Of a stretch of 45,823 nt of DNA, positions 43,845 to 45,823 are shown piece by piece. The notes beneath the pieces are model-generated. The model saw only the letters and a list, made by a program, of their open reading frames with translations. It was not told the origin of the DNA and searched no databases. A program made the position numbers and the translations under genes. Source of the DNA: Erythrobacter sp. CCH5-A1 (GTDB lineage: Bacteria > Pseudomonadota > Alphaproteobacteria > Sphingomonadales > Sphingomonadaceae); NCBI RefSeq assembly GCF_001557115.1, contig NZ_LSKQ01000100.1, positions 1-45,823 of the forward strand, in the 5' to 3' direction. Position 1 is the stretch's first letter. Every line of letters begins with the position of its first letter.

Positions 43845-45806
43845 CTATCCGCCCGCGTGGTAGAAATCATAGACCTTGCGCGCGACCGTGGCGCTTACCC
43901 CGGGCGCGCGTTGCAGATCCTCGAGCGCCGCCGCGCGCACCTTGCTCGCGGTGCCGAAATGGAGGAGCAGCGCGCGCTTTCGCGCCGGGCCGATGCCGGG
44001 GATCTCGTCGAGCGGCGAGGCGGTGATCGCCTTCGAACGCTTGGCCCGGTGCGCGCCGATGACATAGCGGTGCACCTCGTCGCGCAGGTTCTGCAGGTGG
44101 AACAGCAGCGGCGAATTGACCGGCAGCAGCTTCTCGCGCCCGTCGGGGAAGTGGAACACCTCGCGCCCCTCGCGCCCGTGGTGCGGGCCCTTGGCGATGC
44201 CGATCACCGCGATGTCGTCGGCGATACCGACCTCCTCGAGCACCCGCATGACGCTGGAGAGCTGCCCCTTGCCGCCATCGATCAGTATGAGGTCGGGGAG
44301 CGTCGTCTCGTGCCCGCCCGCCTTCACCTCGGGGTTCTCCTCGCCTTCGGCAAAATTACGGAACCGCCGCGTCATCACCTCGCGCATCATCGCGAAGTCG
44401 TCGTTGGTCTGCGCCTCGCGGATGTTGAACTTGCGGTACTGGCCCTTCTCGAAGCCCTCCGGCCCCGCCACCACCATCGCGCCCACCGCCTTGGTGCCCT
44501 GGATATGGCTGTTGTCATAGACCTCGATCCGCTGCGGGGGCGTGTCCAATTCCAGAAACTCGGCGAGCTCCCGGTTGAGGCGCGCCTTGGTGCCGGTCTC
44601 GGCCAGCCGCCGTTCGAGCGCTTCGACCGCGTTCCGCTGCGCCTGCTCCATCAGCTTGCGCCGGTCGCCGCGCTCGGGGATCGAAAGCCGCACCTTGCGC
44701 CCCGCAACTTCGGAGAGCGCGGCCTCGATCAGCTCGGCCTCAGGCAGTTCGCGGTCGACCAGAATGGTCGGCGGCGGGGGCACTTCCTCGTAGAATTGCA
44801 GCATCACATCGGCGAGCACCTGCGCCTCGTCCACATCCGCCGTGTGGCGCGGGAAGAGCGCGCGGTGGCCCCAGTTCTGCCCGCCGCGGATGAAAAAGGA
44901 CTGGACGCTCATCTGCCCGTTCTTGGCGGCGAGCGCGAACACGTCTGCATCGCCCAGACCTTGCGCATTGATCGCCTGGCTTCCCTGAATGAAGGTCGCC
45001 GCCCTGAGGCGGTCGCGCAGCATCGCCGCAGTCTCGAAATCGAGGTTCGCCGCCGCCTCGGCCATCTGCCGTTCCAGATCGGCCTGCACCGCGCCCGACT
45101 TGCCCGAGAGGAAATCCTTCGCCTGCCGCACCAGCGCGTCATAGCCCGGCTCGTCGATCCGGCCGACGCAGGGCGCCGAGCAGCGCTTGATCTGGTAGAG
45201 CAGGCACGGCCGGTCGCGGTTGTTGAAGAAGCTGTCGGTGCAGCTCCGCAGCAGGAACAGTTTTTGCAATGCATTCAGCGTCGTGTTGACGCTCCCGGCG
45301 CTGGCGAAGGGCCCGTAGTAATTGCCCTTGGCCCGCCGCGCGCCGCGGTGCTTCTGGATGCGCGGGTAGGCGTGGTCGGCGCGCAGCAGGATGAAGGGGA
45401 AGCTCTTGTCGTCCCTCAGCAGCACGTTGAAGGGCGGGCGGAAGCGCTTGATCAGCTGCGCTTCCAAGAGCAGCGCCTCGGCCTCGGAATTGGTGATTAC
45501 GATTTCCATCGAGCGCGTCTGGCTGACCATGCGCTGCAAGCGACCCGAAAGCTGCGCGATCTGCGTGTAATTCGCCACCCGCGCCTTCAGCGAGCGCGCC
45601 TTGCCCACATAGAGCACCTCGCCCCGCGCATCGAGCATCCGGTAGACCCCGGGGACGGGCTTCAGCACCTTCACCGTCTCGCGGATCGCGCGCACCCCGC
45701 CTTCGAGATCGGGCTGGGCGCTGGCGACGGTCTGCGCGGCGCGCGCCTCGTTGAAGCGTTCGGCGCCACGGGGGTCGTGGGGAGTGCCGGCAGGGGTTAG
45801 GGACAT
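43845..45806 (-). CDS. uvrC: Excinuclease ABC subunit C
   Basis: The dual-incision nuclease of nucleotide excision repair, 653 residues and complete. The N-terminal GIY-YIG nuclease domain has PGVYRMLDARGEVLYVGKA (about 52-70). A cysteine patch, CLLYQIKRCSAPCVG, is a known iron-sulfur site of UvrC. The UvrB-binding UVR motif is near 240-275, the RNase H-like domain has LILIDGGKGQLSSV with catalytic Asp, and the C-terminus carries two helix-hairpin-helix motifs (IPGIGPARKRALL, APGVSATVARKVYDF). Start ATG 45806 is 18 bases from the window edge. Confidence 0.97.
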   Translation of the reverse strand: MSLTPAGTPHDPRGAERFNEARAAQTVASAQPDLEGGVRAIRETVKVLKPVPGVYRMLDARGEVLYVGKARSLKARVANYTQIAQLSGRLQRMVSQTRSMEIVITNSEAEALLLEAQLIKRFRPPFNVLLRDDKSFPFILLRADHAYPRIQKHRGARRAKGNYYGPFASAGSVNTTLNALQKLFLLRSCTDSFFNNRDRPCLLYQIKRCSAPCVGRIDEPGYDALVRQAKDFLSGKSGAVQADLERQMAEAAANLDFETAAMLRDRLRAATFIQGSQAINAQGLGDADVFALAAKNGQMSVQSFFIRGGQNWGHRALFPRHTADVDEAQVLADVMLQFYEEVPPPPTILVDRELPEAELIEAALSEVAGRKVRLSIPERGDRRKLMEQAQRNAVEALERRLAETGTKARLNRELAEFLELDTPPQRIEVYDNSHIQGTKAVGAMVVAGPEGFEKGQYRKFNIREAQTNDDFAMMREVMTRRFRNFAEGEENPEVKAGGHETTLPDLILIDGGKGQLSSVMRVLEEVGIADDIAVIGIAKGPHHGREGREVFHFPDGREKLLPVNSPLLFHLQNLRDEVHRYVIGAHRAKRSKAITASPLDEIPGIGPARKRALLLHFGTASKVRAAALEDLQRAPGVSATVARKVYDFYHAGG

Positions 45807-45823
45807 GGGGGTGAGATAGGGAC

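Noticed and set aside
1..45823. tRNA, rRNA, CRISPR, insertion sequence, prophage or toxin-antitoxin genes
   Set aside because: I saw no cloverleaf-like segment, no direct-repeat array, no transposase or integrase and no local drop in GC content that would suggest a recent transfer.

Overview
This is chromosomal DNA of very high GC content from an alphaproteobacterium, most likely a sphingomonad close to Erythrobacter, Porphyrobacter or Qipengyuania (Erythrobacteraceae). The reasons are the aa3 oxidase operon order ctaC-ctaD-ctaB-small ORF-ctaG-ctaE-DUF983-SURF1-thrC, the short-form HisG, a K+-independent H+-pyrophosphatase, a CobS-type AAA+ protein near a J-domain gene and bolA, and a sphingomonad-style palindromic repeat. 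The assignment is an inference from gene content and protein character; no database search was possible. I saw no tRNA, rRNA, CRISPR array, insertion sequence, prophage or plasmid gene. Coding density is very high and many neighbouring genes overlap by 1 or 4 bases (TGATG, ATGA or GTGA junctions).

Layout. 1-8039 (minus strand): one long respiratory operon. It encodes cytochrome c oxidase subunits II, I and III, heme O synthase, a 43-residue membrane peptide, Cox11/CtaG, a DUF983 zinc-ribbon membrane protein and SURF1, and it runs on into threonine synthase and an RlmI-like methyltransferase cut by the window edge. 8286-14158 (plus): pyrE, pdxJ (apparently with a CTG start), a small membrane protein, acpS, lepB, a DUF3089 hydrolase, ruvX, two tiny membrane proteins and two hotdog thioesterases. 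14314-18209 (minus): cobS, a TonB-C-like periplasmic protein and a class A penicillin-binding protein. 18327-20478 (plus): an MpaB-like oxygenase and two glutathione transferases. 20479-21755 (minus): a J-domain protein and a DUF6445 protein. 21842-24810 (plus): bolA, an ankyrin protein, a Nudix hydrolase, an SDR and an epoxide-hydrolase-like protein. 24807-25901 (minus): a DUF2332 protein.

25941-31705 (plus): hisG-hisD-nusB, a REP-like inverted pair, thiL, then the pyrophosphatase hppA with a strong terminator. 31888-36248 (plus): a BioF2-type GNAT protein coupled to a JmjC/cupin-like putative oxygenase, then acyl-CoA thioesterase II and an MFS transporter. 36245-37063 (minus): a tandem universal stress protein with an FNR/FixK-type box upstream. 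37217-40683 (plus): a carotenoid-cleavage-type dioxygenase and a DUF885 peptidase-like protein. 40706-41692 (minus): a TbpB-like lipoprotein. 41993-42940 (plus): an OmpA-family protein behind a leader rich in inverted repeats. 42995-45806 (minus): an unrecognised membrane protein and uvrC.

Most genes are housekeeping: respiration, pyrimidine, pyridoxal, histidine and thiamine cofactor synthesis, secretion, cell wall and DNA repair. The most informative unusual points are the pyrE/pdxJ junction, the class-II-like FNR promoter of the stress protein, the REP pair with compensatory stem changes, the stacked dyads before the OmpA gene, the coupled GNAT-JmjC gene pair, and three convergent gene pairs whose stop codons interlock. 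I did not find a clear multi-gene novel defence or biosynthetic system.
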